Below, piece by piece: positions 8,591 to 17,131 of a DNA stretch of 64,000 nucleotides. Position numbers and translations under genes: made by a program. Under the pieces are notes generated by a model that did not search any database, was not told where the DNA came from, and saw nothing but the letters and a program-made list of their open reading frames with translations. The stretch comes from Polyangium fumosum. GTDB taxonomy: Bacteria > Myxococcota_A > Polyangia > Polyangiales > Polyangiaceae. The first letter of the stretch is position 1. Each line of letters starts with the position of its first letter. Where the stretch lies: contig NZ_SSMQ01000018.1 in assembly GCF_005144585.1 (NCBI RefSeq), positions 62,001-126,000 of the forward strand, in the 5' to 3' direction.

Positions 8591-9174
8591 GTTGCGGTGC
8601 TCTTCTTGCCGAGCCTGACGAGGTTGCCCGCTTGCACGATCGGGTCGCGGCGCGGCTTGACGATCGCGGGCGTACGGTCGCCACGCGCGATCTTGTCCTG
8701 CAGCAGCAGAAGGCCATCGATCACGGCCTCCGGGCGCGGGGGGCAGCCGGGGACGTAGACGTCGACAGGGATGACTTTGTCGATGCCCGCGAGCGTCGTG
8801 TAGTTGTCGTAGAAGCCGCCGCACGACGCGCACGTGCCGAACGCGAAGACGTACTTCGGGTCCGCCATCTGCTCGTAGATACGCTTGAGCGCGGGCGCCT
8901 GGCGCTGGCTGATCGTGCCCACGACCCAGAGCAGGTCCGCCTGGCGCGGCGAGAAGCGCGGCGCCTCGGCGCCGAAGCGCGCCATGTCGAAGCGCGGGCT
9001 CGCCATGGCCATGAATTCCATCGCGCAGCACGCCGTGATGAACGGGTACTGGAACAGCGAGTACTTCCTCGCCCAGTTCAAGAGCGCATCGAAGCGCGTC
9101 GTCGCGAACCCGGTCTCCGATCCCTCGAGGACCTGGATCGTCGTGCCAGCGCCGCCAGTGGTCATTTCTCCCAT
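8587..9174 (-). CDS. nuoB: NADH-quinone oxidoreductase subunit B (20-kDa)
   Basis: 195 residues from the ATG at 9174. The ligands of cluster N2 are present: tandem cysteines in ITACCAMEFM, then FGTCASCGG and VPGCPPRPEAV. NuoB passes electrons to quinone. I prefer the ATG at 9174 because GGGAG lies 7 bases upstream; a second ATG at 9165 overlaps the nuoA stop codon exactly (ATGA) but its ribosome site is too close. Either way the gene overlaps the end of nuoA. Confidence 0.95.
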   Translation of the reverse strand: MGEMTTGGAGTTIQVLEGSETGFATTRFDALLNWARKYSLFQYPFITACCAMEFMAMASPRFDMARFGAEAPRFSPRQADLLWVVGTISQRQAPALKRIYEQMADPKYVFAFGTCASCGGFYDNYTTLAGIDKVIPVDVYVPGCPPRPEAVIDGLLLLQDKIARGDRTPAIVKPRRDPIVQAGNLVRLGKKSTAT

Positions 9175-9521
9175 TCGAGGGCTCCCTTCTTCCAGATGTA
9201 GAGCAGCGCCACCACGAGCATGAGGATGAACGAACCCATGGTCGCGAGGCCGATCCAGCCGAGGTTCTTGAACTCCACCGTCCACGGGTAGATGAGCACC
9301 GCTTCGATGTCGAAGACCACGAAGAGGATCGCCGTGAGGTAGAACTTGACGCTCGGCTTGACGAAGCGGCCGCCCGTCGTTTCGCTCCCGCACTCGTACG
9401 GGATCATCTTCTCCGGCGTCGGGTTCTTCGGTCCGAGCACGGTGCTGATCGTGAACAAGGCGCCCGCGAGGACCGCCGCCACGATGAAGAGCAGGAACAG
9501 GGGGACGTAGGTGGACAACAT
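9162..9521 (-). CDS. nuoA: NADH-quinone oxidoreductase subunit A
   Basis: 119 residues with three membrane helices. The conserved blocks are PTPEKMIPYECGSET, with the loop Cys whose accessibility changes in complex I, and FYLTAILFVVFDIEAVLIYPW. It is the first gene of the operon. The ATG at 9521 is preceded by GGAG with 6 bases spacing; this ribosome site is the last of three exact 9-base repeats. Confidence 0.96.
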   Translation of the reverse strand: MLSTYVPLFLLFIVAAVLAGALFTISTVLGPKNPTPEKMIPYECGSETTGGRFVKPSVKFYLTAILFVVFDIEAVLIYPWTVEFKNLGWIGLATMGSFILMLVVALLYIWKKGALEWEK

Positions 9522-9526
9522 CGTTT

Positions 9527-9553
9527 GCTCCGGGTGCTCCGGGTGCTCCGGGT
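9527..9553 (-). repeat. Triple 9-bp repeat carrying the nuoA ribosome binding site
   Basis: Three exact tandem copies of ACCCGGAGC on the minus strand lie directly in front of nuoA. Each copy contains GGAG; the copy nearest the start is correctly spaced to act as the Shine-Dalgarno sequence. The other two could serve as spare or standby sites, or be a simple slipped-strand expansion. A short hairpin (GGGTAC, 5-base loop, GTACCC) lies just upstream, around 9550-9566. Confidence 0.75.
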
Positions 9554-9641
9554 ACGTGGTGTACCCGGTTCTGGTGCCGACCGAGAAGGTGCGGACCTCT
9601 CTCGCGATCGCTCGCGATCACGAGCGGGCGCTGGCAGGCTC

Positions 9642-9670
9642 CGAGATCACACGAAATCCGTGCGATCTCG
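9642..9670. promoter_or_regulatory. 12-bp inverted repeat upstream of the nuo operon
   Basis: Arms CGAGATCACACG and CGTGCGATCTCG flank a 5-base AT-rich centre (AAATC), with one mismatch in 12 pairs. It sits about 120 bases upstream of the nuoA start. No T tract follows on either strand, so a dimeric regulator's operator is more likely than a terminator. No regulator gene is adjacent to suggest which protein binds. Confidence 0.5.
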
Positions 9671-9753
9671 GCACAATCGCCGCGGCTATGTAGCTTTGGC
9701 GTTCTGGGGTGTCAATTGGGCGGCCAGGGTGTATGGGGGCTCCAGGAGCCCGG

Positions 9754-10872
9754 TCAACTCCGGGAGCTCAACACGAGCCCACGGAACGCCGTCAGCGCCG
9801 TGCCGAGCCGGGTCTCGATCTCGCGGATCTCCTCGATGAGCTCGGCGTCGGGCACGCCCGCCGCGCGGGCCTCCCGCACACACGCGAACGCGGCCACGTA
9901 GCGCTGCCGCTTCACGTACGCCTTCGCCAGGAGCGGCCAGATGAGCTTGGGCGACGCGCCGAGGCTCGCCGCGCGCCGGAGGCCGCCGATGGCCTCCCCT
10001 GCTCGCCCGTTCTCGAGCTGCGCCTCCCCGAGACGGCGGAAGATGTCCGCCGCCGCTGCGCCATCCTGCGCGTATTGCACCGCGAGGCGCATGACCTCCT
10101 CGCCTTGATGCTCTTCGCCGAGCTTGACGCATGCCGTGCCGAGGAGGCCGAGCCCCTTCGCGATGAGCGCACGCGCATCACTCGTGAGCATTTGCCCCTC
10201 GGGCGTGCGAAGGAAGATCGCGAGAGGCGCCGGCCACGCGCCGAGGAGCTGCACCACGCGCGACCAATCGTTGCGCTGGCTCGCCGCCTCGGCCTCCGCC
10301 ACGCGCGTCAGATCGATCGCCGAGCGTGAGCCCGCCGAGGCGCGCTCGAGCTCCTCGCGCACGTGCGCTCGGATGCGCGCGCGGAACTCGCTGAGCTCGT
10401 ACGTTTGCTCGAGGCCGTCGCGCAGCACGAGCAACCTCGACGTGCGACCGTCGACGTAGAGCTTGCGCAGGCTGTAGCCGAAGAGCGGCGCGAGCAGGAG
10501 GTAGCGGACGCCGATGTGGAGCTGCAGCGCCTCGATGTCCGTGTCGCGCTCCGGCGGGCCGGGCGTCGCGTCCTCGGTGAGGAGCGCGCCGACGAGCCGA
10601 TGCCGGAAGTCGGCCAGCGTCAACCGCTGGACCTCGCTGTCTTCTTCCTCGTCGCCCGGAGGCGCGATGACGAAGTCCACGAGGGTGTTGTCGGGGTTGC
10701 GGCGGTCGACCGTGAGCGCGGTGATGCGCGCTCCCGTGATCATCGAGAAGGCGAAAAACGTCTCGCCGACGATGTCGCAGAGAGCCTGAAAGCTGCCGAT
10801 CCCATCGCCGATGCGCTCGAACCAGCCGTCGGTGCGGACCGCATCGAGAGAGAAAACTCGTTCCTTCGCCAT
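9754..10872 (-). CDS. Conserved protein with TPR-like C-terminal half
   Basis: 372 residues from the ATG at 10872 (MAKERVFSLDAVRTDGWFER). I do not recognise a named family. The N-terminal ~250 residues are mixed alpha/beta with an acidic patch (GDEEEDSEVQ); the last ~130 residues look like helical TPR or SEL1-type repeats (IFRRLGEAQLENGRAGEAIG, AKAYVKRQRYVAAFACVREA). No signal peptide is visible, so it is probably cytoplasmic and a scaffold. It is transcribed toward nuoA but a regulatory gap separates them. Longer upstream starts exist but have arginine-rich, unlikely sequence. Confidence 0.7.
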   Translation of the reverse strand: MAKERVFSLDAVRTDGWFERIGDGIGSFQALCDIVGETFFAFSMITGARITALTVDRRNPDNTLVDFVIAPPGDEEEDSEVQRLTLADFRHRLVGALLTEDATPGPPERDTDIEALQLHIGVRYLLLAPLFGYSLRKLYVDGRTSRLLVLRDGLEQTYELSEFRARIRAHVREELERASAGSRSAIDLTRVAEAEAASQRNDWSRVVQLLGAWPAPLAIFLRTPEGQMLTSDARALIAKGLGLLGTACVKLGEEHQGEEVMRLAVQYAQDGAAAADIFRRLGEAQLENGRAGEAIGGLRRAASLGASPKLIWPLLAKAYVKRQRYVAAFACVREARAAGVPDAELIEEIREIETRLGTALTAFRGLVLSSRS

Positions 10873-11077
10873 GAGCGGGAGATTGGGGAGAGTCGCACGA
10901 GCCGCGCGGGATGTCACCGCCCGTGGTCGTCGCCGCGAGCAGTCTTGCCCGTCCCACGGGTCGCCGAAAAGCCCCCTTCTGCGAAGAATTTTGTGGCTCT
11001 TGCCACAACGAGCACACAATCCGGGGGGCAAGCCCACCAATCGGCGCGTCGCCCGCGAATTTTGCGCACTTGCGTGC

Positions 11078-12061
11078 TCAGGTCGCCGGGCGCGCGCTAG
11101 CGGAGGCACGCACGTGGCGCTTGGGGCGCGCGCCGATGTTCGCCACGTCGAAGCTCACGCTGCCACCGAGGCTATCGCTCGACCCGCCCTTGCCGATGTT
11201 CGTGCCGCCCGTGCTGCCGTCCGGCATCTGGAGCTGCGAGACGACCTCGACCATCACGATCGCGCCCGCCGCATACGACTCCGGCAGCGTGAACTGTCGG
11301 CTCGCGAGCCGCCCGCTCACCGCGCCCGCGACTGCGCTCCAGTCGCCCGCGTTCCCCGCCGACGAACGCACGACACGCACGCTCGCCACACGACCGCCGG
11401 GCGCGATGCGCACTTCGAGCGTCGCGCGCGAGACGTCGGGCGTGCCCGAGCCGCGCACGACGTCGGAGACGACACTCGCAATCGTGCCCGCGCCTGGCAG
11501 ATCCAGGCCGAGCTGTCGATCCTTCTCGCGCATCACGTCGGAGATCACGCGGCCCGCGATCTTGCGATCGACCTCGGGCGGAGGGCCGACCGTGGTGGGC
11601 GCGGGCTTCGGCTTGCCCGTCTCGGGGATGACGCCGGGCATCGCCCACACGGGCCCGCCGAGGCCCGGGATCCCAGGGCCCCCGCCGGGCACCGCGGGCG
11701 GCGGCGCGCCGTACTCGTCGGGCGGCGCGGCCGAAGGCATCGCCGTGGGCACGGGCTCGACCTGCTGCGGCTCGACGGTGTTCGGCTGCGTGTTCGGCTC
11801 CACGACGCGCGGATCGACCGCGTCCGTCACGCGCGGACGCGTATCGTTCATCGCGACGGCGGGGTCCTGCGGACGCTCGAAACGAGGTTCGTCCGGGCGC
11901 ATCGGCTCGATCGGAACGTCCTCGATGTCGATCTCCATGCGCCGCGCCATGCCGCTCGAGATCGCGAGGAGCGGGCCATTCGGCCGCGGCGCGACCCGAG
12001 CGACGACCGGGATGAAGAAGTGCAGCCCGGTGGCGACGAGGACGAACGGGAGAAAGCGCAC
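11078..12061 (-). CDS. TonB-like / AgmX-type C-terminal domain protein
   Basis: 327 residues starting with GTG; a stop codon lies immediately upstream, which fixes the start. It has one N-terminal membrane segment (FLPFVLVATGLHFFIPVVA), then a proline- and acid-rich stretch (about residues 45-150), then a folded C-terminal domain. There, LEVRIAPGGRVASVRVVRSS and FTLPESYAAGAIVMVEVVSQ resemble TonB and AgmX/PglI C-terminal domains. Such proteins reach across the periplasm to outer-membrane partners. No exbBD genes are adjacent. The last ~40 residues are rich in Gly and Ser. Confidence 0.6.
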   Translation of the reverse strand: MRFLPFVLVATGLHFFIPVVARVAPRPNGPLLAISSGMARRMEIDIEDVPIEPMRPDEPRFERPQDPAVAMNDTRPRVTDAVDPRVVEPNTQPNTVEPQQVEPVPTAMPSAAPPDEYGAPPPAVPGGGPGIPGLGGPVWAMPGVIPETGKPKPAPTTVGPPPEVDRKIAGRVISDVMREKDRQLGLDLPGAGTIASVVSDVVRGSGTPDVSRATLEVRIAPGGRVASVRVVRSSAGNAGDWSAVAGAVSGRLASRQFTLPESYAAGAIVMVEVVSQLQMPDGSTGGTNIGKGGSSDSLGGSVSFDVANIGARPKRHVRASASARPAT

Positions 12062-12175
12062 CTACAGGGACCTTGGTCCGCGCGCGTCGGCGCCGCAAGG
12101 GAGGAATTCGGGAGGCGCGCGGGGATCACGCCCCGGAGGGCGCGGGAGATCGCAGAGCGCCTCGGATCTCGGCCT

Positions 12176-13171
12176 TCAGCCTTCGAGGCGAGTGACGGCG
12201 CGCTCGACGAGGGCGGGGACCATCTCGCGGCGCCACTCGGTGTCGTCGTCGACGTTCGGGAGGGGCTTGCACTCGGCGTAGGCGCCCTCGGCGAGCTCGC
12301 GCGCGGCGACGTCGAAGGGCGTCCCAGGACGGACGTTCGAAGCGGCGCGGACGCGGCGCGGGCGAGCACCGAGCGCCGAGACGACGACGTCCGCGGCGTC
12401 GACGCGCGGGGTCTCCACGCCCGAGACGTCGAGCCGGACGGCGATCGAGAGCAGCGGGAAGTCGATCGCGTTCCGGCGCCGGAGTTTTTCGAAGCTCGAA
12501 CGGCGACCGGGGCGGCGCGTGATCGAGACACGCACGACGAGTTCGCCGGGTTCGAGCACGGTGTTCTTGATGCCGTCGGCCACGTAGAAATCGTGGGCGG
12601 CTACGATGCGCGCGCCGCGCGGGCCGAGGAGGTGGAGGTCGGCGTCGAGCGCGATGAGCGCGGGCGCGGTGTCGTTCGAGGCGGCGGCGACGCAGCGCGA
12701 TCCGCCGCGCACGACGTGGCAGACGGTGCCGTCCTTCTTGAGGCAGAAGCCCAGCGATTTGCGCCAGAAGTAGGTCTGGTTGTAGTAGCGGCAGCGCGTG
12801 TCGAGGCAGATGTTGCCGCCGAGCGTGCCCATGGCGCGGTGGTGCGGTCCGCCGACCTGGCCCGCGGCCTCGGCGAGCGCGGGCGCGACGCGGCGCACGA
12901 GGATCGAGCTCTCGATCTCGGCGAGGCGCGCGCCGGCGCCGAGGACGAGCTTGTCGTCGTCGCCCTCGCGGTCGAGCGAGATGCCGCGCAGCTCGTCGAT
13001 GCCGGCGATGGAGACGACGTGGTCGGGCTCGACGAGCCCGTGCTTCATGTTGGGCAGCACGTCGGTGCCGCCCGCGAGGACGACGGCCTTGTCGCCGAGA
13101 CGCGCGAGCAGATCGAGCGCCGCCGAGAGGGTGCGTGGCCTGTGATGATCGAAGACGGGCAGCGGTAACAC
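12176..13171 (-). CDS. hcrB: 4-hydroxybenzoyl-CoA reductase beta-like subunit (FAD plus extra 4Fe-4S)
   Basis: 331 residues. The FAD-binding fold of xanthine dehydrogenase medium subunits is seen in VVLAGGTDVLPNMKHG and MGTLGGNICLDTRCRYYNQT. Unlike ordinary family members it has the cysteine-rich loop of HcrB: C127-x15-C143-x7-C151-x8-C160 (with RYYNQTYFWRKSLGFCLKK between). From memory, the Thauera HcrB [4Fe-4S] ligands have the same spacing; that cluster lets the enzyme work at very low potential. It is the last gene of the operon, 7 bases after hcrA. The Leu-Pro start (MLPLPVFDHH) fits the family. Confidence 0.85.
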   Translation of the reverse strand: MLPLPVFDHHRPRTLSAALDLLARLGDKAVVLAGGTDVLPNMKHGLVEPDHVVSIAGIDELRGISLDREGDDDKLVLGAGARLAEIESSILVRRVAPALAEAAGQVGGPHHRAMGTLGGNICLDTRCRYYNQTYFWRKSLGFCLKKDGTVCHVVRGGSRCVAAASNDTAPALIALDADLHLLGPRGARIVAAHDFYVADGIKNTVLEPGELVVRVSITRRPGRRSSFEKLRRRNAIDFPLLSIAVRLDVSGVETPRVDAADVVVSALGARPRRVRAASNVRPGTPFDVAARELAEGAYAECKPLPNVDDDTEWRREMVPALVERAVTRLEG

Positions 13172-13178
13172 GAGGACC

Positions 13179-15509
13179 TCACTCCGCCGCAGCAGTCGCG
13201 GTGGCTTGCTCGTCGGCTTGCTTCTTTCGAAGGGCCGAAAGGACTCGCGCGGGCGAGAAAGGGAGCCTGTCGACGCGTACGCCGACGGCGTCGAAGATGG
13301 CGTTCGCGATGGCCGGGATCGACGGATGCAGCGGACCTTCGCCCGACTCCTTCGCGCCGAGCGGCCCCTCTTGATCCTCGGACTCGACGATGAGCGCGTG
13401 CAGGTCGGGGACGTCGAGGCTCGTCGGGATGCGGTAGTCGAGCAGGTTCGGCCCCTTGTGCAGGCCGTCGGGTCCGATGACGTGCTCTTCGAGCAGCGCC
13501 TCGGCCGCGCCCATGTACGCCGATCCTTCCATTTGCCCCTCGACGATCGTGGGACAGAGGGCCTTGCCGCAGTCGTGCGCGACCCAGATCTTCTCGACGC
13601 GGACGAACCCCGAGCGCGCGTCGACCGAGACCTCGGCGACGTGCGCGGTGAACGAGTACGCGGGCGAGGCGCCGATGGTGCCGCCGCGGTACTCGCCGCC
13701 GAGCTTCGGCGTGTTGTAGTGGCCGACGGCGCCGAGCGTGCCGAACTTCGCCTCGGCGAGCTGGATGGCCTCGGTGACGGAGACGCCGCGGGCCGGGTCG
13801 TGCACGACGACGAGGGCGCCGCGCGTGACGAGCACGTTGCGCGGATCGACGTCGAGCTTCTCGGCGACGGCGGCGACGAGCTTGCTCTTGATCTCGCGCG
13901 CCGCCATCAGGCACGCGTTGCCGTTCATGAACGTGCCGCGCGAGGAGTAAGCGCCGAGGTCGACGGGCGTGAGGTCCGTGTCGCCCGAGATGACGCGCAC
14001 CGACCCGAGATCCAGGCCGAGCTCGTCGGCGACGAGGACGGCGAGCATGAGGTCGCAGCCCTGGCCGATCTCGCTTTGACCTGAAAAGACCGTCACCACG
14101 CCCGAGCGATCGACCTTGAGCTGCACGGCGCTCTGCGGCATCGCGTTCGGGTAGATCGCGTAGTTCGTCCCGCTGATGTACGCGCTCGTGGCCACGCCGA
14201 GCCCGCGCCCCTTGGGCATCTTGCCAAAGCGGTCTTTCCAGCCGCTCGCCCTCTCCACGGCGTCGAGGCATTGCTCGATGCCGTTCGAGGTGACGCGCAG
14301 GCCGTTCAGCGTGGTCGTGTTCGGCGGGACGAGGTTCTTCCGGCGGAGCTCGATCGGATCGATCACGAGCGCGCGGGCGATCTTGTCGAGCGAGACCTCG
14401 AAGGCGAAGCGCGGCTGCACGCTGCCGTGGCCACGCTTCGGGCCGCAGGGAGGCTTGTTCGTGAAGAGGCGCGTCGAGCGGAAGCGGTAGGTGTCGGCGA
14501 ACGCGGGCAGCGTGAGGAGCTGGCCCGAGTAGTAGGTCGTGACGAGGCCAAACGAGGAGTACGCGCCGCCGTCGATGAACGTGCGCGCGTCGACGCCGGT
14601 GAGCTTGCCGTCGCGCCTCGCGCCGACCTTCATGTGGATCTGCATCGGGTGCCGCCCGCGATGCGCGTAAAACTCCTCCTCGCGCGTGTAGAGGAACTTC
14701 ACGGGGCGGCCCGTGACCATCGCGAGCTTGGCGGCGCAGAACTCGAGCGAGAAGGGTTCGCTCTTGCCGCCGAAGGCGCCGCCGACGGGCGGCTGGATCA
14801 CGCGGATGCGCGTGGGCGGCACGCGCAGGACGCGCGAGAGCTCGCGGTGCAGGTAGTGCGGGACCTGCGTCGTGGACCAGACCGTGAGCAGGCCGTTCTT
14901 GTCGAGGTTCGCGATGGCGCAGTGGGTCTCGATCGGGACGTGCGCGCTGCCCTCGTAGTAGTAGTCGCCCGCGATGACGACCTCGCTCTCCGCGAGCGCG
15001 GCGTCGACGTCACCGAACGCGAGGTCGACCTCCTTCGAGACGTTGTCCTTGCCGCCCTTGCCGAGCCCGACCTCGGGTTTGTCGATCGCGGTTTGCAGAT
15101 CCGTCGCGGCCGGCAGCACCTCGTACGCGACGTCCACGAGCTCCGCCGCCTCGTGCGCGATGCGCTCGTCGGTCGCGGCGACGGCGGCGACGGCGTCCCC
15201 GACGAAGCGCGCGTGGTCGAGGGCGAGCGGGTACTCGTCCGGCGTCCAGGGGATGATGCCGAAGCGCTCGGGCATGTCCTTGCCCGTGATGACCGCGAGC
15301 ACGCCGGGCTTCGCCAGCGCGCGTGTCGCGTCGATGCGCACGATGCGCGCATGGGGATGTGGCGAGCGGACGATCCGACCCCAGAGCATGCGCGGCAGGT
15401 GGATGTCGTCGGTGTAGCGGACCTGCCCGGTCACGCGCGGCGCGAGCAGCGTGCGCGTGCGGCTGCCGACGAGACCTCGAAGCGCACTCGGCTTTCGCGT
15501 GTCCGTCAT
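13179..15509 (-). CDS. hcrA: 4-hydroxybenzoyl-CoA reductase alpha-like (molybdenum) subunit
   Basis: 776 residues, normal for the molybdopterin subunit of this xanthine dehydrogenase family branch. Motifs include IQPPVGGAFGGKSEPF, the block EEFYAHRGRHPMQ, FTNKPPCGPKRGHGSVQPRF (very HcrA-like) and, near the C terminus, the active-site region KESGEGPLHPSIPAIANA with its glutamate. The family enzyme removes the para hydroxyl of 4-hydroxybenzoyl-CoA to give benzoyl-CoA. The ATG at 15509 begins 2 bases after the stop of the fusion gene, so the three open frames form one operon. No CoA ligase or ring reductase is nearby; substrate is inferred. Confidence 0.85.
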   Translation of the reverse strand: MTDTRKPSALRGLVGSRTRTLLAPRVTGQVRYTDDIHLPRMLWGRIVRSPHPHARIVRIDATRALAKPGVLAVITGKDMPERFGIIPWTPDEYPLALDHARFVGDAVAAVAATDERIAHEAAELVDVAYEVLPAATDLQTAIDKPEVGLGKGGKDNVSKEVDLAFGDVDAALAESEVVIAGDYYYEGSAHVPIETHCAIANLDKNGLLTVWSTTQVPHYLHRELSRVLRVPPTRIRVIQPPVGGAFGGKSEPFSLEFCAAKLAMVTGRPVKFLYTREEEFYAHRGRHPMQIHMKVGARRDGKLTGVDARTFIDGGAYSSFGLVTTYYSGQLLTLPAFADTYRFRSTRLFTNKPPCGPKRGHGSVQPRFAFEVSLDKIARALVIDPIELRRKNLVPPNTTTLNGLRVTSNGIEQCLDAVERASGWKDRFGKMPKGRGLGVATSAYISGTNYAIYPNAMPQSAVQLKVDRSGVVTVFSGQSEIGQGCDLMLAVLVADELGLDLGSVRVISGDTDLTPVDLGAYSSRGTFMNGNACLMAAREIKSKLVAAVAEKLDVDPRNVLVTRGALVVVHDPARGVSVTEAIQLAEAKFGTLGAVGHYNTPKLGGEYRGGTIGASPAYSFTAHVAEVSVDARSGFVRVEKIWVAHDCGKALCPTIVEGQMEGSAYMGAAEALLEEHVIGPDGLHKGPNLLDYRIPTSLDVPDLHALIVESEDQEGPLGAKESGEGPLHPSIPAIANAIFDAVGVRVDRLPFSPARVLSALRKKQADEQATATAAAE

Positions 15510-15511
15510 GG

Positions 15512-17131
15512 CTAGCCCTGCCTCCCCTCGCGCGAGCTCTTGTTCGAAGGCAAAGGCGGAGGCGTGTTCTCGATCCCCGGCAGGCCCACGCCCGCCTCCG
15601 CCTCGCCGCGGCGGATCTTCGCCGCCAGCTCGATCGCGTCGATGATCTTCCCGTAGCCCGTACAGCGGCAGAGGTTGCCCGCGATCGCGCACTTGATCTC
15701 GTCGCGCGTGGGCCGCGTGTTCCGGTCGAGCAGCGCGGTCGCGGTCATGAGCATGCCGGGCGTGCAGAACCCGCACTGCCCGCCGCCGAGCCTGTCGAAG
15801 CCGTCGAGGAGCGCGTCGATGTGCGGCGCGCCTTCAAGCGTCTCGACCGTGCGGACCTCCTTGCCGTCCGCATCGAGCGCGAGCGTGAGGCAAGAGAGGG
15901 TCGCGACGCCGTCCACGACGACCGTACACGCGCCACAATCCCCCTTGTCGCAGCCCTGCTTCGTGCCGACGAGGTCGAGGTCGTACCGCAGCGCTTCGAG
16001 GAGCGTCCTGCGCGCAGGGACCGCGAGCGCGACGGCGCTGCCGCCGATCTTCATGCACATCGGTACGAGTTTTTCCATGGGCTCCAAGGGCTCGGATGCA
16101 GACGCATCTTCGGGCGTCGCGCGGTAGGGGCGTACCTCGAAACGCGCGCCGCGCATGTTCGCGCCGGCGATCGGATGCCCCGCGGGGATGGGATATCGGA
16201 GCGCGCGGGAAGCAAGCTCGCAGTACTCGACGAGGCGCGCCTCGGGGACACGGGGGCGCGCGCCGAGGAGGCCGAGGTTCTCGACGAGCAATTCGAGGCT
16301 CGTGTTGCCGACCCGCTCGCCGACGCCGAGGCCCGTGCCGTGCACGCGATCGACGCCCCGCGCGGCGGCCCATAACGCGTTCGGCAAGCCGATGCCGCGG
16401 TCGTTGTGCCCGTGCCAGTCGAGCTCGACGTGCCGCGCGCCGAGCTCGTCGAGGGTGTGTCGCGCAAACCCGACGAGCGCCTCGATGCCGTACGGCGTGA
16501 CGTGGCCGGTGGTGTCGCAAAGGCAGATGCGGCTCGCGCCGGCGTCGATGGCGGCGCTGTAGAGGCTGCGGAGGACGTCGGGGTTCGAGCGGGTGGTGTC
16601 CTCGGTGACGAGACAGAACGGCAAGCCCGCGGCCTTGGCCTCCCGCGCGGCGGCGGTGATGGCGCCGAGGAGGAAGTCCGTGTCCCACCCTTCGACGGCG
16701 AGGCGAATGGGGGAGCTGCCGATGAAGGCGTAGACCTCGATGGGGATCCCGGCGCGATCGGCGGCGCGGGCGATGCCGTGGACATCGGCGACGACGGTGC
16801 GCGCGGCGGCGGTGGGGACGAGGCCGAGCTTGGAGCGGACGATCTCGCGGCAGAGGAGGAAACAATCCTCGGCATTGGCGAGGCCGGCGGCGGGGAGGCC
16901 GACGCTGACGACATCGACGCCGATCGCGGCCATGGCGTAGAGCAGATCGATCTTCTGCGCGGCGTCGGGCTGATGGCCGGCCGCGCTCTGCAAACCATCC
17001 CGGAGGGTCTCGTCGACGACCTTGATCGGCCGCACCCTGCGCGCGAAGTCGCGTCGCACAGGCCCACCGGAGAGGGAAATTGCGTGGCCCGATGCATCGA
17101 CGAACGGGACGCTGTCGTTCCAGTCGTACAT
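15512..17131 (-). CDS. DRE-TIM synthase domain fused to an HcrC-like [2Fe-2S] subunit
   Basis: One uninterrupted frame of 539 codons. Residues ~36-330 are an isopropylmalate/homocitrate synthase-like barrel: VDETLRDG (39-46), the metal motif H240-x-H242-N-D, and GLGVGERVGNTSLELLVENL (267-286). The usual C-terminal regulatory domain is absent. After a linker (~331-357), residues ~360-500 are a complete [2Fe-2S] subunit: C394, C399, C402, C414, then C453, C456, C488, C490, with the family's C-x2-C-x31-C-x-C spacing. It is upstream of hcrA and hcrB and supplies the otherwise missing small subunit. An internal ATG at residue 352 with GGAG three bases before it could also yield a free small subunit. 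Start chosen at MYDWND; upstream frame is arginine-rich. Confidence 0.85.
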   Translation of the reverse strand: MYDWNDSVPFVDASGHAISLSGGPVRRDFARRVRPIKVVDETLRDGLQSAAGHQPDAAQKIDLLYAMAAIGVDVVSVGLPAAGLANAEDCFLLCREIVRSKLGLVPTAAARTVVADVHGIARAADRAGIPIEVYAFIGSSPIRLAVEGWDTDFLLGAITAAAREAKAAGLPFCLVTEDTTRSNPDVLRSLYSAAIDAGASRICLCDTTGHVTPYGIEALVGFARHTLDELGARHVELDWHGHNDRGIGLPNALWAAARGVDRVHGTGLGVGERVGNTSLELLVENLGLLGARPRVPEARLVEYCELASRALRYPIPAGHPIAGANMRGARFEVRPYRATPEDASASEPLEPMEKLVPMCMKIGGSAVALAVPARRTLLEALRYDLDLVGTKQGCDKGDCGACTVVVDGVATLSCLTLALDADGKEVRTVETLEGAPHIDALLDGFDRLGGGQCGFCTPGMLMTATALLDRNTRPTRDEIKCAIAGNLCRCTGYGKIIDAIELAAKIRRGEAEAGVGLPGIENTPPPLPSNKSSREGRQG

